64,000 nt of DNA from Stercorarius parasiticus (taxonomy: Eukaryota; Chordata; Aves; Charadriiformes; Stercorariidae), in the NCBI GenBank assembly GCA_013396915.1, contig VWZL01000877.1, forward strand, positions 439,323 through 503,322. The letters are read 5' to 3'. Positions 1 to 12,600 of the stretch are shown piece by piece. Made by a program: the position numbers and the translations under genes. Position 1 is the first letter of the stretch; every line of letters starts with the position of its first letter. The notes under the pieces are model-generated. The model was not told the origin of the DNA, made no database searches, and worked only from the letters and a program-made list of their open reading frames with translations.

Positions 1-687
1 ATATCACTTGAGAAAAATAACTGTTTTTCACAAGAAAATAATCAGCATTATAAGCTCTTTTATTTTAAGGAGCACCAGCGAACAGAACTGTTCCTCATAT
101 GTATAGGTCTCTGAAGAACTTTATTATATCATTTGGAAATAATAATGCAGAGAGACCAAACAATATTACTGTATAAAAGAGTTGAGATAAAAATATAAAC
201 TTAAAAATATAAACTCACAGAAGACAGCAACGTGAAAGGCCAAATAGAATGTAAAACTCACAGATGCAGATTCTTATTTTCAAATAGTAAAGACTAGCAG
301 AACACCTGTGAGCAGGCTGATTGATTGCAACCATCTGAGATCTTCCTTCAAATCTGTTCAAAACTGTGCCCGAAATCACGTTAAAGGATAATCTGATTAA
401 ACCTTAATTTTCTGTAGTCTGTGTGGTTTTAACAAGGAGTAGTTTCTTTACAGTGAAGCTTGTTTTGCCTCAATTACTTTTGTGTGTCTTGAATGGAGTT
501 GTGCAACTAGAGCACTGACCACAAACTGACTTCCGAAGATCAGAAATAAGCTGTTGATGTATTGGAAATGAAGAGTTTTATGGGGAATACCTGTATCCAG
601 CCTTTTCAGTCTTGTCCTTTGCTTGCGTATTGGGCCAGTAAATTTCTTAATTTCATGGGATGCCAAAACTGGTCAGCTTTCCCACAG
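1..687. other. Upstream flank, presumed PSMA8-relic intron
   Basis: No exon or repeat is recognised. It ends in a pyrimidine-containing acceptor (cccacag) that opens the PSMA8-like exon at 688. I looked for the preceding alpha-4 exon (the GLTADARVV region) and did not find it, so it should lie left of the window or be lost. Confidence 0.4.
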
Positions 688-809
688 AGCTACACACAAA
701 GCAATGGCTCTAGACCTTTTGGTGCGTCTGCCTTGATTGTGGGCTTCAATAGCAGCGGGAGTCCTGACTGCACCAAATAGATCCATCTGGTACCTACCAG
801 TCTTGGAAG
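688..809 (+). pseudogene. PSMA8: PSMA8-like exon with 1-nt deletion and stop
   Basis: The frame opens SYTQSNGSRPFGASALIVGF, which matches the alpha-4 segment YTQSNGRRPFGxSALIVGF. After the Ser-Pro codons (760-765) one base of the expected CGA arginine codon is missing. The frame then runs into TAG at 778-780. In the next frame the exon resumes as LHQIDPSGTYQSWK, against LYQTDPSGTYHAWK in the family. The exon is 122 nt where the intact family needs 123. A good donor (AAG/gtaagt) follows at 810. The similarity is unmistakable. Confidence 0.9.
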
Positions 810-3800
810 GTAAGTGTCAACTTAATATATATTTACTGTCTGGAAGTATCTGAGTACTTACATAGAAGTACTCCATATATGGACTGTATGAAGAATCAGT
901 TTTATGCATTAAAAGTTTTTGCATAGTCTGCATGTCTCTGATGTTGGATGTTGAATGCTGAACCAAACATCAACAGGATCAGAAGGAAGGTTCAAGTTGA
1001 CTAAGTCAGTGGAAATAAAGTTATAATAAAGTTATAATAAGCTATAGCAAAAATACATATATACATATATTACATTAGAAATAGATGTAAAAGCTTTACA
1101 AAGGCTTAATAATTGCTGCAAGAAATGGTAGCCTCTTCATACAGGAAAAAAAAAATAATTCCATCTGAAACGTGTCTTGTGTTTATTTGTTCACTTGCTG
1201 CTTTTTATAGAAACTTTTCTGCATAGGCACTAAAAACTTGCCTATCAGCTGTATTTGAAAAAACACAAACGGCAGCTAAGGCCGTTATTGGAGTTTTTGT
1301 ACCAGAGAGTTTTGAGTCGTACCTTGCTCTTGATCACAGGTTTTTGTAATTGACTCAAGCAGAACCGGAACAAATATGGTGAACCCTTCGGTGTACGGTC
1401 TGCTTGCACTAGAAGCTCTCCTTATTGGTGTTGCAGCTGTGCTGCTAAAAGCAGTAGCAAGAGAGCAGTCTGTATGATTATATTTAGCCTTCCATTCCAA
1501 GTGCAGGGAAACTATTGAATATGTTGGTTGGTCATGGAGGCAATGACCAAGAGGAGTATTATTATTTTTATTTATTTTTTATTAAATGAAGACAGGCAGA
1601 GGCAGGGTTGAGGAAGTCCTGTGGCTAAAGGAATAGTAGCAGCTGACTGCAGCTGGTGTTGTCCATACTTTGTACTAAATCAATCAGATACTTACCACTT
1701 TAATTTACTGGAGTAATTTCATTGCTGACTTTGTGCCTAGTGGTTGCTGAAAGCTCTTACAGCACATGAGCTGGTGGGGTACCTCTTCATTAGAGAATGA
1801 AACTGCCAAAGTCCACTTTGTGTCCCTGAGACCATGTTCGTACCAGACTCTCCTTGTCTCCAAAATGGACTGGCTGTGTCCTGGCTGCCTGCTCCCGATG
1901 TGTGCCAGAGACTGTTGTAGCAATGGAGATGATGAAGCTCCAGTGGCTGGACCCACGTGCTGGCGGCTTTTCAGTTCTGGCATGGGTTCAGCTGAGGCAG
2001 CTGGAAGCTGCAGCCGTGGATTGATCTCCTCGATGCAGACAGGAGTGGTGTCCACCTTTACTGTTCAGGCAGCTCTGGATTAAGTATCTTCCAGTCTTAG
2101 TAGGAAGAGAGGAGGGAGGAAAATAGTACGCCAGAATGTTGTAATAGCTTCCGGGCTTTGGCTATGTGTAAAGCGGAACAATGATGCTGTAAATGGATTA
2201 AAACTCCCCCAGACCTTTAAGTGTACGTGCCCTGGTGAAGGCAAAATCACAGATCATGTTTGCTTTGAGGCAAAGGACTGAAGGGCATAAGGATCCATTT
2301 AAGTCTTACACTAATTTTATGTATGTTCTGCATATGTTTTCAATTTCTTTCTGTCTTCGGCCACCAATGAAATAAAAAATCCAAAGAGAAACTTAAATAT
2401 TGAATATCGCTTCTTTATTGACCTATCTTCCAAATGGATACTTTTATTATGTAAGTATTTCTCATTACTGTGTTGATACTGTAATTGCTAGTTTTATCAA
2501 TTTGGTATTTTTGCCATTTTTATCACACCTCTTAATGCTATTGATGGCTTTAACGTAGCTGCTAGAACTGGTGAGTAAGTAATCACTTTGCGTTGTCTCC
2601 ATTTAAGAAACTTTGTGGGGAAAGCTGCCTTTTAGATAATTTAATATGTCAGGTAATAGCCCTTCTTGCTGTAAGCATTATGTCCCTTCCAGTTCTCTTT
2701 TTTGCTCTGAGATTTGGGTTCTTAACTTGAAGGTTATGGACAAAAGGTAAGGAGATGTCCTAATTTTTTTTTCTTTCCTCCTTTCTTAATTATTGCATGT
2801 TTGTTTGGGTTTTTGTTTTTATTTTTCCCAAGGTGAGCATAGAAGAGCGGTTACTTACAATGCAAATGGTAGTGGTTTTGCATTGCAGTCTTCTATTGTT
2901 CTATACCACGATGTGCCCATCACGCCGCCTTCTTGGTTGGTTCCCTGTCCTGCTGGGACGTGCCTGTAGTTGCTTCGTATTCCCTAGTTTTTGCCTCAAA
3001 GGTGTAGTTAATTGGATTACAGTCCATGTTCTCTGCTTGATTCCCAAGAGCCAGAAAGCAGGGAAGTCCTAGCCACCATCTGCTTTTCCCCTGTCCTGTG
3101 GATTTCTTTCATCTCTAATGAACTCGGACCAAAACACAGACCGCTGTGCTTGTGAGCCATCACAATACTTCAAAGGCATTTTTGAGCTAGCTGGGAAAGA
3201 ATTCTGGGGCATGCAGATAGACGTTGGGTAGATCAAGCAATGAGCCCATGAAAAGCTAAGGATTTACAGAATCTGACAACTGGTTTATTAATGACAGTAT
3301 TGTAAACATGAAAAGAAAAACAACTTTCTGAATGTACTTTTTTCACTGTAAACAGTGAAAAACACCATTCTTGCCATTCTCATCTTAATTTGAGAAAATG
3401 CTGATGAAACCTCGTCTGCAGGATTGGCAGAGGTGTGTTGGCTATTTGGCCAACAAGGACATGGTTAGTTGACAAAGTCATAGCATGGCTGGAGAAGGTC
3501 ATAATCAGCTCCTCAGTAAACCCAGATGAAATTTCTGCCTGCCTTCCACTTCGCTTTTAAATTAAAAAAAGTTAGTGATTTTTTTATTATTATTATTACA
3601 TTAGAATATTTTTTATTATTATTAAGCTTCAGAGAGGGGAAGATAATTCTTTATAGAATCATAGAATTGTTTAAGTTGGATGGGACCTTTAAGATCATCA
3701 AGTCCAACCATTAACCTAACACTACCAAAACCACCACTACACCATGTCCCTAAGCACCACGTCTGCCCATCTTTTAATTATCTCTAGGGATGGTGACCCA

Positions 3801-5039
3801 ACCACTTCCCTGGACGGCCTGTTCCAATGCTTGACAACCCTTTCAGCAAAGAAATTTTTCCTGATATTCAATCTAAACCACCCCTGACAGAACTTGAGGC
3901 CATTTCTTCTTGTCCTATTGCCTGTTACTTGGGAGAAGAGACNCCTGGGCACACTGCTGGCTCGTATTCAGCCAGCTGTCGACCAATACCCCCAGGTCCT
4001 TTTCTGCCAGTCAGCCTTCTAGCCACTCTTCCCCAAGCCTGTAGGGCTGCATGGGGTTGTTGTGACCCAAGTGCAGGACCTGACACTTGGCCTTGTTGAA
4101 TCACTACAAATATTTATTCACTTGTTACTGCAAGAAAAGACAATAGCTACAGCACTAGAAGTGAGTCTTGCACATCAGACCATGTGAACATTCCTCAATT
4201 CACGAAGCTCTGATAGCAATTTAGATGTCAGCGAAACTCGAAAAAGTTTGGAATTCCATTTGAGAGAAACCCTGTATATGCTCTCTGTTTTTTTCCTCTC
4301 ATGTAAAGAAATAGGTACCAAACTTTGGCAATTCTTCCAAACACACCTTCTTGACTTTTAATTGGAGAGAAAAAAACGAACAAACAAACAAAAAAACCCA
4401 ACCACAAACAACATGGCATTTGTAAAGCCCTGAATATTTAGTCAGAGAAGTTAGAAGAAGAATATTGGTTGGAGAAGTATTCTATATCCTGGCTTACTCA
4501 GAATGCTTCTCCTATGGACAGGATTTAATTTGGGTTTCTTCAGCTATTGCTCACAGTACTCTGTTAAATGGCTCTGAAATTTCTGTCCTTCCCCTGGTGC
4601 TACATCAGAAGAGGTTTTAGCAAACACAGAGTTGCTAGAATAATTTAGATAAAGACATGTGTGGCCTGAAAAAGTTGAGAACTGCTGTTCTTATATATTT
4701 ATGTTCCCAGATACTCTAAGATCAAGTATTGAAACATTAGCAGAGTCTAAACAGAAGCTGCAAGGGGAAATCATTGACCTGGTAGACAGGCAATTTGTGC
4801 ACTGCATATTGCATATTGCGAGGGAGTCCAGTATGAAATGTATGCAAGCCTTTATAAGATTGATCACAGCAGTTAATGTGTGTCGTGGTGAGATTTATAA
4901 CTTCCTTTCTGTCCTCCACACGCCAATGCAGTTGGTGGTAATGCTAAAACCAGGTAAAAGTTTTTGGAAAAGAATTACCCAGAAGAAACTACAGGAGCTC
5001 AAAAGGACACCATCGAATTAGCAAGCAGCTTTGCTAAAA
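810..5039. other. Intron of the PSMA8 relic
   Basis: Mostly AT-rich unique sequence, with one CR1 fragment at 3653-4100. A 120-codon open frame at 4659-5021 lies just before the second relic exon; I do not recognise its product and treat it as chance. No other alpha-4 exon was found here. Confidence 0.5.
3653..4100 (-). repeat. CR1 LINE 3' fragment, antisense, internally deleted
   Basis: The left edge (atagaatcatagaatt) is the reverse complement of the ATTCTATGATTCT-type CR1 3' end, followed by the familiar gggacctttaagatcatc. The part to about 3940 is the CR1 3' end. From the n at 3943 onward the text (cctgggcacactgctggctc) belongs to a more internal CR1 segment. The middle of the element is missing exactly at the ambiguous base. 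Confidence 0.9.
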
Positions 5040-5222
5040 AGTAATCCAGTACCAAGCACGTGATACATGCTTCAAGAAAAGCCTGGGCTTCTTTCCTTCA
5101 TGAAAACATGAAATGCTTGGTAAATATACTTGTTTTAATTATTTCATTGTATGCTATGCTGTGAAATCTGGTGGAAAAAAAACATTGAACTTGCAATAAT
5201 AAGGAGAAACCAGCCACCACAG
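5040..5222 (+). pseudogene. PSMA8: Decayed PSMA8-like exon with A-run frameshift
   Basis: From about 5161 the exon is clear. GTG AAA TCT GGT GGA gives VKSGG, then a run of eight A (5175-5182), then NIELAIIRRNQPPQ, then donor gtatgt at 5223. Family members read SGGKNIEL, which needs seven A, so one base is extra. Upstream, 5040-5160 has about the expected length but only patches of similarity, such as FLHEN where FLEKN is expected and TTG before the end. It has in-frame stops and no convincing acceptor. The 3' third is secure; the 5' boundary is a guess. Confidence 0.75.
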
Positions 5223-5742
5223 GTATGTGTTAATGACTTTATAGGAAACAAGTATACAACTGGTATACAAAATCTCACTAAAATTATTCCAGGTGACACC
5301 TGTGCATTCAACTTGATGTATGAAATCTCCCCTAACATCTGGTGGTACAATGTTAGGTGACTTTTGTAGTGTCTCTGTAGATTGATAATGCTGGGAGCTA
5401 TAGTGATTGCTGCTAATTTATAATAGTGTAAGACACTGTTGGGAACATTTCATGCAGGAAGCAGTGTAGGAAGGTGTATGGCAACATGCTACTTGTGTGG
5501 GTTGTATAAGACATTATCATTGTCTTTGAAAATGATGAAAATGATAGCAATGTTTTATCCTGTAGTGATCCTTATCGCAGTATTTCTGACATGCTGCGGT
5601 CTCTTAATAGCTTCTGTTTCTATCACAAGTGGAAAATACAGGCTTTAGAGTATATGCAAAAATATACATTAAAAATATTATTGGAGTACAGTATTTTCAT
5701 TTTTTTGGAGCAGTTACTTTAATACTTACAATGTAGTACAAA

Positions 5743-6323
5743 GTATTGCCAGCAGGTTGAGGGAGGTGATCCTTCCTCTCTGCTCAGCACTGGGGAGGCC
5801 ACATCTGGAGTGCTGGGTCCAGTTCTGGGCCACCCAGCACAAGAGAGACATGGCCATACTGCAGAGCGTGCAGTGAACGGCCCCAAAGATAATGAGGGAC
5901 TGGAGCATCTCTCCTATGAGGAAAGGCTGAGAGAGCTGGGACTGCTCAACCTGGAGAAAAGAAGACTCAGGGGGATATTATGAACGTCTATAAATACCTG
6001 AAGGGAGGATACAAAGTGGATGGAGCCAGGCTGTTGTCAATGGTGCCCAGTGGCAGGACCTGAGGTAGCGGGCACAAATGAAAACACAGGAGGTTCCCTC
6101 TGAACACCAGGAAATACTTTTTTTTTTACTGTGGTGGTGACCGAGCACTGGGACAGGTTGCCCAGAGAGGTTGTGGAGTCTCCATCCTTAGAGATATTTG
6201 TAAGTTGTGTGGACATTGTCCTGGGTAACTGGTTCTAGGTGGCCCTGCTTGGGCAGGAAGGGGTCGGACCAGAGGACCTCCAGAGGTCCCTTCCAACCTC
6301 AGCCATTCTGTGAGTCTGTGATA
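5743..6323 (+). repeat. CR1 LINE 3' fragment, sense
   Basis: The CR1 hallmarks run in order: a segment around gccagcaggttgaggg, the region encoding the [16 protein letters not shown] carboxyl end of the CR1 polymerase ORF (here broken by frameshifts), the ggtcccttccaacctcagcc tail, and a terminal attctgtgagtctgtgat. It is 5'-truncated, as is usual for CR1. It diverges more from the other copies than 8137-8578 and 21148-21585 do from each other. Confidence 0.9.
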
Positions 6324-8136
6324 GCTGGTGGGGAAAAAACTCATCTTGTTTTGGGGTTTGTGTTTTGTTTTTCTTTGTTTTCCTCCAATAAGAGAGAAGG
6401 GGTGGACTCAAATTTACCTGGCCTAACTACAGGTACCTAGGGCTTCCTATTGACTGACTCTAGGCTTTCAGCTTGAATAACAAATTTTAACAATGAGTGT
6501 GTGCTTTGAAATTCAGTGTGCATTTCATCTCTCAATACAATAGTACAGTAACTGACTGTGACTTGGATGTTTAGGAAAACAGCATAGAGAAAATGGGAGA
6601 AGGAGCAACATGTAAACACATTTTCCCAAATATGTAAAGAAGTCAGGCAATTCATTTGCCTTGCATTAATGCTTTTGACATTAATTAGGCTAATTTTTTT
6701 GTTTTAACATTTGCTCAAAGTTTAAAATATCTCTCTGCCCCTTCAAATACGTGAACAGGGTCGGGGGAGAGGAAGAATAAAATCTTGATCTTTTTATTAT
6801 TCACCAAAAGAAGTAAAAAGATAAATCCAGGTGTTCTTTTCAGGCACTTTCTTATTTTTGATCAAGTAGACCAGCCTGTTTGAAACATCCATGGAACTAA
6901 AAGAATGAAGCAAGATTGCAGTTTCAGGGTCAGAAATCGTATTTCTGTGCTGTTATGCTTTGTGTGTGTTAAGGGATAATCAAATCACGAATTCCCAGTG
7001 GACGGCCAACAGTTCAGCTAAAAATCAAGCACCTGCTTAATCCAAGATGATACGCAAGCACAGGGAGGTGGAAATTAAACGCATCACTACAGCAATAGTT
7101 TCCTACAACGTGATACTTCTGAGGATGAAGGAAAACAGGGACACAATCCTGCCATTCGAAGGAGAATTCATGATTTGCCTTAATGAAATTGATTTGCTAT
7201 GTCCTTTGTCTAGTCAGTAGTGGATTTTTTTGGTTTGGGTTGGGTTGGGTTTGTTTTTTGTTTTTCCTAGAGAAAAAATAACTGTGCTGTAGGCTTACTT
7301 TCCCAACAAAGTTGGAATACTCACCAGAGTGTTAATTCTTGAGTGTTCTGTTTTCTTTTAGAAATAAAAATTTCTAATAGCTGGCATAACTACCTACGTG
7401 TTTATAAAATGCTGATGAGCACAATTAAATACAGTACATTTTTTAAAAAAATTTTTGAAAGTACCTAATGGTGTATAGATCCAACTGACACCTGAACTTG
7501 TTTAATAGTAGGGCACAGCATGAAAGAATAGGAAAACATCCTATGTGCTACAACAGAATTCCAGTCTGTTTAAGGAGGTAGGTGAACACCAACACCAGTT
7601 TTAATTTGTCTGTAGTTGGATTTCAGATTTTACTGGTGTAGTTTGTGTTACAGCTTTCGCTCAGCTTTATCATGGCTAGTGTTAAGTGGTGGGAAAGAGA
7701 TGCAGCCCAGTTTAGCCCCTCTGCTAACTCCACTGTTGGTTGCCAGCAGTCTCTTAATTCACCGTCATCAGATTCATAAGTCTGATTCTGACTGTTTGCA
7801 TTGCTTTGAAATGCTTTACAAATATTTGGCAGCACAATTTGGAACATAACTAAATAGATTGTAGCATCACAATTGGAAATCAGTGGTATTAATCATTTTG
7901 TCTTACGCAGCTAAAGAAAAAGAGAAAAAATACCTAAGTCGCAGAACAATTATGATGGCTGTTATAATGTTCTTGAAGTTCTAAGAGGCAGTAATTGTCT
8001 ACAGTGCAAAGAGTTGCTGAATGGATTTGATTCTTCCTAAACTGAGTTCTGTAGTTTTCCTGAAACTTTCTAGAGCTACAGCTGCGCTAAGCTCAATACT
8101 CTTGTTCATCCTGCACTGTGCAGAGAGGCATATATT

Positions 8137-8578
8137 CACAGACTCACAGAATGGTAGGGGTTGGAAGGGACCTCTGGAGATCATCTAGTCCAACCCCCCT
8201 GCCAGAGCAGGGTCACCTAGAGCAGGTTGCACAGGAACGCGTCCAGGTGGGTTTTGAATGTCTCCAGAGACGGAGACTCCACCACCTCTCTGGGCAGCCT
8301 GTTCCAGTGCTCTGCCACCCTCCAAGTAAAGAAGTTCCTCCTCATGTTTAGATGGAACTTCCTATGGTCAAGTTTGTGCCCATTACCTCTTGTCCTGTCA
8401 CTGGGCACCACTGCAAAGAGCCTGGCCCCATCCTCCTGACACCCACCCTTTAAGTATTTGTAAGCGTTGATAAGATCCCCCCTCAGTCGTCTTTTTTACA
8501 GACTGAAGAGACCCAAGTCCCTCAGCCTTTCTTCATAAGAGAGATGTTCCAGTCCCCTAATCATCTTGGTAGCCCTTT
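8137..8578 (-). repeat. CR1 LINE 3' fragment, antisense
   Basis: Read on the - strand it encodes the end of the CR1 reverse-transcriptase ORF ([20 protein letters not shown], then [25 protein letters not shown]), followed by the ggtcccttccaacccc tail and a short attctgtgagtctgtg end. One change places a stop after LGLFSL. It is nearly identical, in inverted orientation, to 21148-21585. Confidence 0.93.
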
Positions 8579-9463
8579 TGGGTTTTTGTTTCTTGCACAT
8601 ATATTTGCCACAAAAAGTTTTTAACATGTTTTCCAGGACATGATGATTGCCCCTGGTTAGTGTTGGTACAAGATATGTAAAATCTGTCAGAACCACCACC
8701 CCCCGCTTCTTTTTTTTACCCTTTTCTACTGTAACTTTTTGCAAAAGGGATAATTACTGCTCAGTGGTATTAAGAGTCCAGTAAAGTTCTGATTTGTGTT
8801 CTGTTTCCTTTACTGAGTGTTGCAACACTGTACGTTATTAACGAAAAATAGATTAGCAATGTCACTTTACATAATGCTGTACTATGATAGGCCACTGCAG
8901 CTTCAGTGATAAAACCGCTTTCTTTTAGTAAATTTTACCGGCTAGCAAGTGGTATCCAGTATGACTTCTTAATACAGTTATATAAGTCTTAAAATGTTAA
9001 GTCTTAGATCACATTGGGTTTTTTTACTCTCCATTTTCCATTGAGAATATATTTGTACCTGATGGCTCAGCCTTTAACACTGTGAATCTTTTCTGCAGAG
9101 GCATTTTACCTGTACCTATTTCCTGTTACTGTATATTTTCAGCTATGCGTTTCTATTGCTTGTGCCCATTCCCCCCTCCTTTCTCCCTCTGTTCACTTAG
9201 CCTTCTGATCTTTCTTCCTCCCTTAAAGCCTAGTTTGTGAAGTGCATGTGCTTCCCTGACCTTCCCACTTCACCAGATCACTTCTGTGGCTTCAAGATGT
9301 AGCTTTGGGTTCCCCAAACCAGCAGGAACTGCAGTTCCATATCCAGATGGGATTTCCTCTGCTGGCACTTAACATGCCTCACCATATGGATAAGCTCCAC
9401 GTTCAGTTAGCTCTCTTGTTATTAGTAACTCAGTATAGTCAACCAAGCTTTATCGCTTAGAAC

Positions 9464-9620
9464 CACAGAATCATAGAATCGTTCAGGTTAGAAGGGACCT
9501 TAAAGATCATCTAGTCCAACCCCCCTGCCGTGGGCAGGGACACCTCCCACTAGGCCAGCCTGCTCAAAGTCCCATCCAGCCTGGCCTTGAACACTTCCAG
9601 GGATGGGGCATCCACAACTT
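9464..9620 (-). repeat. CR1 LINE 3' end, short antisense fragment
   Basis: It begins cacagaatcatagaatcgtt and continues with gaagggaccttaaagatcat and ccaacccccctgccgtgggc, the reverse complement of a standard CR1 3' terminus. It stops after gatggggcatccacaactt. Only the last 150-160 bases of the element are present. Confidence 0.9.
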
Positions 9621-12600
9621 ACGCCTAATTCTTTTGTTGTACCTTCCTGTTGTACTTTTAATATTTTATAAGGTTTTGAAGCTGCAGTGTATTGTATCTC
9701 ATGGAACGGAGTTTGACTTAGTTGTGTAAGTGTAATGTTTGGTTTGGCGTCTGTCACCTGAATGTCTAAAAGAAAGAGGCACCTCCATAAAAGATCATCA
9801 CTCAAGACAGAAAAAAACCAGGGGAGACTGTAACAGTGACTATAAATTTAGAAAAAAACCAACCAACCAAACAAAAAAACTCTACTCGAATCACCAACTT
9901 AATGCAGAGGTGTGGTTTCTGAGGATATTAATTAGCCAGTGGTGATTTCACTTGATAGTTTTCATCACTAACTAAACTCACATTTGCAACTGTATTCCCA
10001 TTACTTAATCTTTTTGGTCATATCCTCTATTTCTGCTTTTCCAACTAGCTTATTCTCACTTTTTTTTAGTTGTGTGTGAAATTTTCTATTCCCTGATTTT
10101 TACTGCTCTTATCTACAGTATCTCGTTTCTTTCAGCATCTTTTCCTGAAGAGATAGTGTTCTTTGTTACTATTTAACGTTTCATGGTAAGCTTTTCATTT
10201 TTCCCCATTGAAATGAACTATTTTAACTAATAAGATTAAATCTTCACACATATTTCTTCCCCTCCTGTTGCAGTTACCTGCTTAAGTTAATTCTGTAGTG
10301 CTGCCAAGTCTCTGTCATTTAAGAAAAGCTTAAGGCGAATATTATTTCTCATTCCAGCTAATTTGCCGGTTGTGTTTAATTGATGATTTATCAATTGGAG
10401 AGAATATATAACTTTTGTAAAAGGGATCACTGACAGATTAAAAACCCTGAAGCATATTAGATGGATTTTATAGGGTTGTTAGGACACTAAAACTGAAGTG
10501 TTGGATGTGAAACTGATGTAAGATGTGAGGACTTTATAAAAGTCTGTCTTTGGGAGAGTTAAGGGCTGCTCTCTGGACAGGAATTTTGGAGTTGGTTTGG
10601 GTTTTAAATACAGTTTATAACCTAATAGCTCCTGGGAAGGAAATCTGAACTGTTTGCAGTAATGCTTTCCTCTGCCCGGAAGGTAAAGAAGATGTTTCCA
10701 CATGAATATCAGACGAGTCCATTCATGGGTTATTTGAAGTAGTAAAGCAGGTCAATTCGACAAGGCTGGAAATTCATGGAGTGAGCAGATAGATGTATCT
10801 TCAGCTGACTTTGAAAAGCAGTTACCATATTTATCAGTATGTCCTGGACAAGGTCTTCAGGAAAAAAGCTGTAGACAAGAATGATGACTTAATTCAAAGT
10901 TTTTCAGTGCATGGGTTTTTTTGGTAGTAGCAGTCACACAAGAAAATAGATTAAAAATCACAAAACTCCAGGTGGTGACAAAAATAACTTTCCTTACATG
11001 TGCTGTAATCTGTTCAGTTATGAAAATAGCTTTAAAATTCCAGATTCTTTGTTCCTTGTTATTCTGACTGACTCTCTGCATTTCTTTTACTCTTGGTAAT
11101 GAAGACTGCATGCTGGTAATATTAAAGTCCTCTACTACAACACGTTGTTTTTTTTTCCCCGTGTGAAAAAAGGACCCTTCCTTTTATTTCCTGTGCAGTT
11201 TCATGGAATGATGGGTGCATCTGCTTTGTTTGGAGAGGACACTTATGTCACCTTAACTTAGCCCAGTATTATTTTTTTTAAGATACACATATTGCTAAAT
11301 CTTCTGGGCTTTGTTCAGTAGGTTTTTTTCTCTTTATTATCGTTGTGCTATACCTTTTCCTGTGTTGTCTTTCATATCATTTTCTTTTCTCCTTTTGCAG
11401 CGTCCTTATGTTTTTCTCCCACTATCCTGTATTTTCTGCTTCCTCTTTGCACACACTGCTGAGTTGCAGCTTTACTGCGTACACTTGTCTTCTTCAGCTG
11501 TTTTTTTTTTGTGTCTTCCAGACCCTTTCACTTCTGAGTCTCAGAGATTCCTTCAGAAGTTGAATGGCCCCATGAAGAGAAAAACTTGGTCTTAAGTCAT
11601 AAGCCAACTCCATTCTCCCTGAAGTCCAAGAACAGTGGGCAGTGTGCCTTCCCTTGCGTCCTGCTCCTTCTGCCAGCCATCACTGTTGGTCTTTGCAGGA
11701 ACTGAAGCTTCCCTGTCTGCTGGTCTCCATGCATCCTTTGGCATGTGGGAGGTAACTCACTGTACCCCAGTTGTTACTCTGTGTGCGTAAGACAGCTTCA
11801 TGCGCATAAGAAGGGATGTAATTTGCTCAGACTTGGCAGACCTCTAAGGTGTTAGAACCTCCCTCCGGTGTTATGCCATCGCCTCCTCTTCCACTGTCTT
11901 CTTAGCCTGCTCTCATACTTGGAAACTGTGACCATTGCTGCTGCCGCCTCTTCGGGATTTCAGGCTGTTGTTTGGCATGCTGAGAGCTGAGGCGAGGCAA
12001 GAGCTGTGGTGATGAGGGAGAGGGGATGCTGCGTGAGAGAGCAAATACTGTGTTTGGACCCTAAATAGGGTTTTTCTGTGTTCTTAAGTACAGGCTTCTG
12101 TAGCACTCTGTTTCTTACGTGGTTTGTTGCAAATGCAGGTGCGATAGCTGCACTTCCTGCAACCCATTAAAGCTACCAGTGTAACAATAGTGGTGAAAGC
12201 ATGGGACAATGAACTTGACATGGGAAAGACTAAGGCACTTACTCAGCTAGTCCATGCGACTTCATGCCTGTTGTTACCTGTGCTAGTGGAGTTTGGGAGG
12301 GTACAGCTACCTGTGTTGTTACCACGCTGGAAATTAAGCTGTGGCCATATGCTTTCAGTTCTCATCTCAAGTGAGTTCTGTTCTGTAGCTGTTTCAGCTG
12401 CTGCTGGCAGCATTTCAAAGCAGCAATACTGTGAAATCAAGCAAGGCTGTGAACGGAAATGGTCAAAAAGAGGAGTGTTTCCTTTGCTCCTGCAGCCTGA
12501 CAAACCTGTAAGCAGCAGTGCATGGGACTATCTATCAGGGCATGGAAAACAGTTGTGTATTCTTCTGCATTCTGTTCATGTTTTATATGATTTTCAGTGT

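Larger units (their letters stand above)
688..5222 (+). pseudogene. PSMA8: PSMA8-like (proteasome alpha-4s) unitary pseudogene, 3' part
   Basis: Two exons of a proteasome alpha-4 family gene sit in the right order and spacing on the + strand, upstream of TAF4B. PSMA8 encodes alpha-4s, which replaces alpha-4 (PSMA7) in the 20S core of meiotic male germ cells. The second exon ends NIELAIIRRNQPPQ, closer to PSMA8 (AIIRRNQ) than to PSMA7 (AVMRRDQ). Splice borders are kept (cccacag/AGC, AAG/gtaagt, CAG/gtatgt), so this is not a processed retrocopy. Both exons are broken: one base is missing in the first, giving TAG at 778-780. An extra A lies in the second, and its 5' half is barely recognisable. 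I found neither the carboxyl-terminal Lys/Glu-rich exon nor the earlier exons. The neighbourhood PSMA8-TAF4B matches what I recall of mammals, which supports loss in place. Single-base errors in a draft assembly could explain the two indels but not the eroded half exon. Confidence 0.75.

Noticed and set aside
4659..5021. 120-codon frame just before the PSMA8-like exon
   Set aside because: It does not match any alpha-4 sequence, and the relic exon lies in other bases. Probably chance.
7910..7960. A/G-rich stretch that might be the terminal Lys/Glu exon of PSMA8
   Set aside because: Only a handful of residues resemble KEKEKK-type sequence. Low complexity makes this uninformative.
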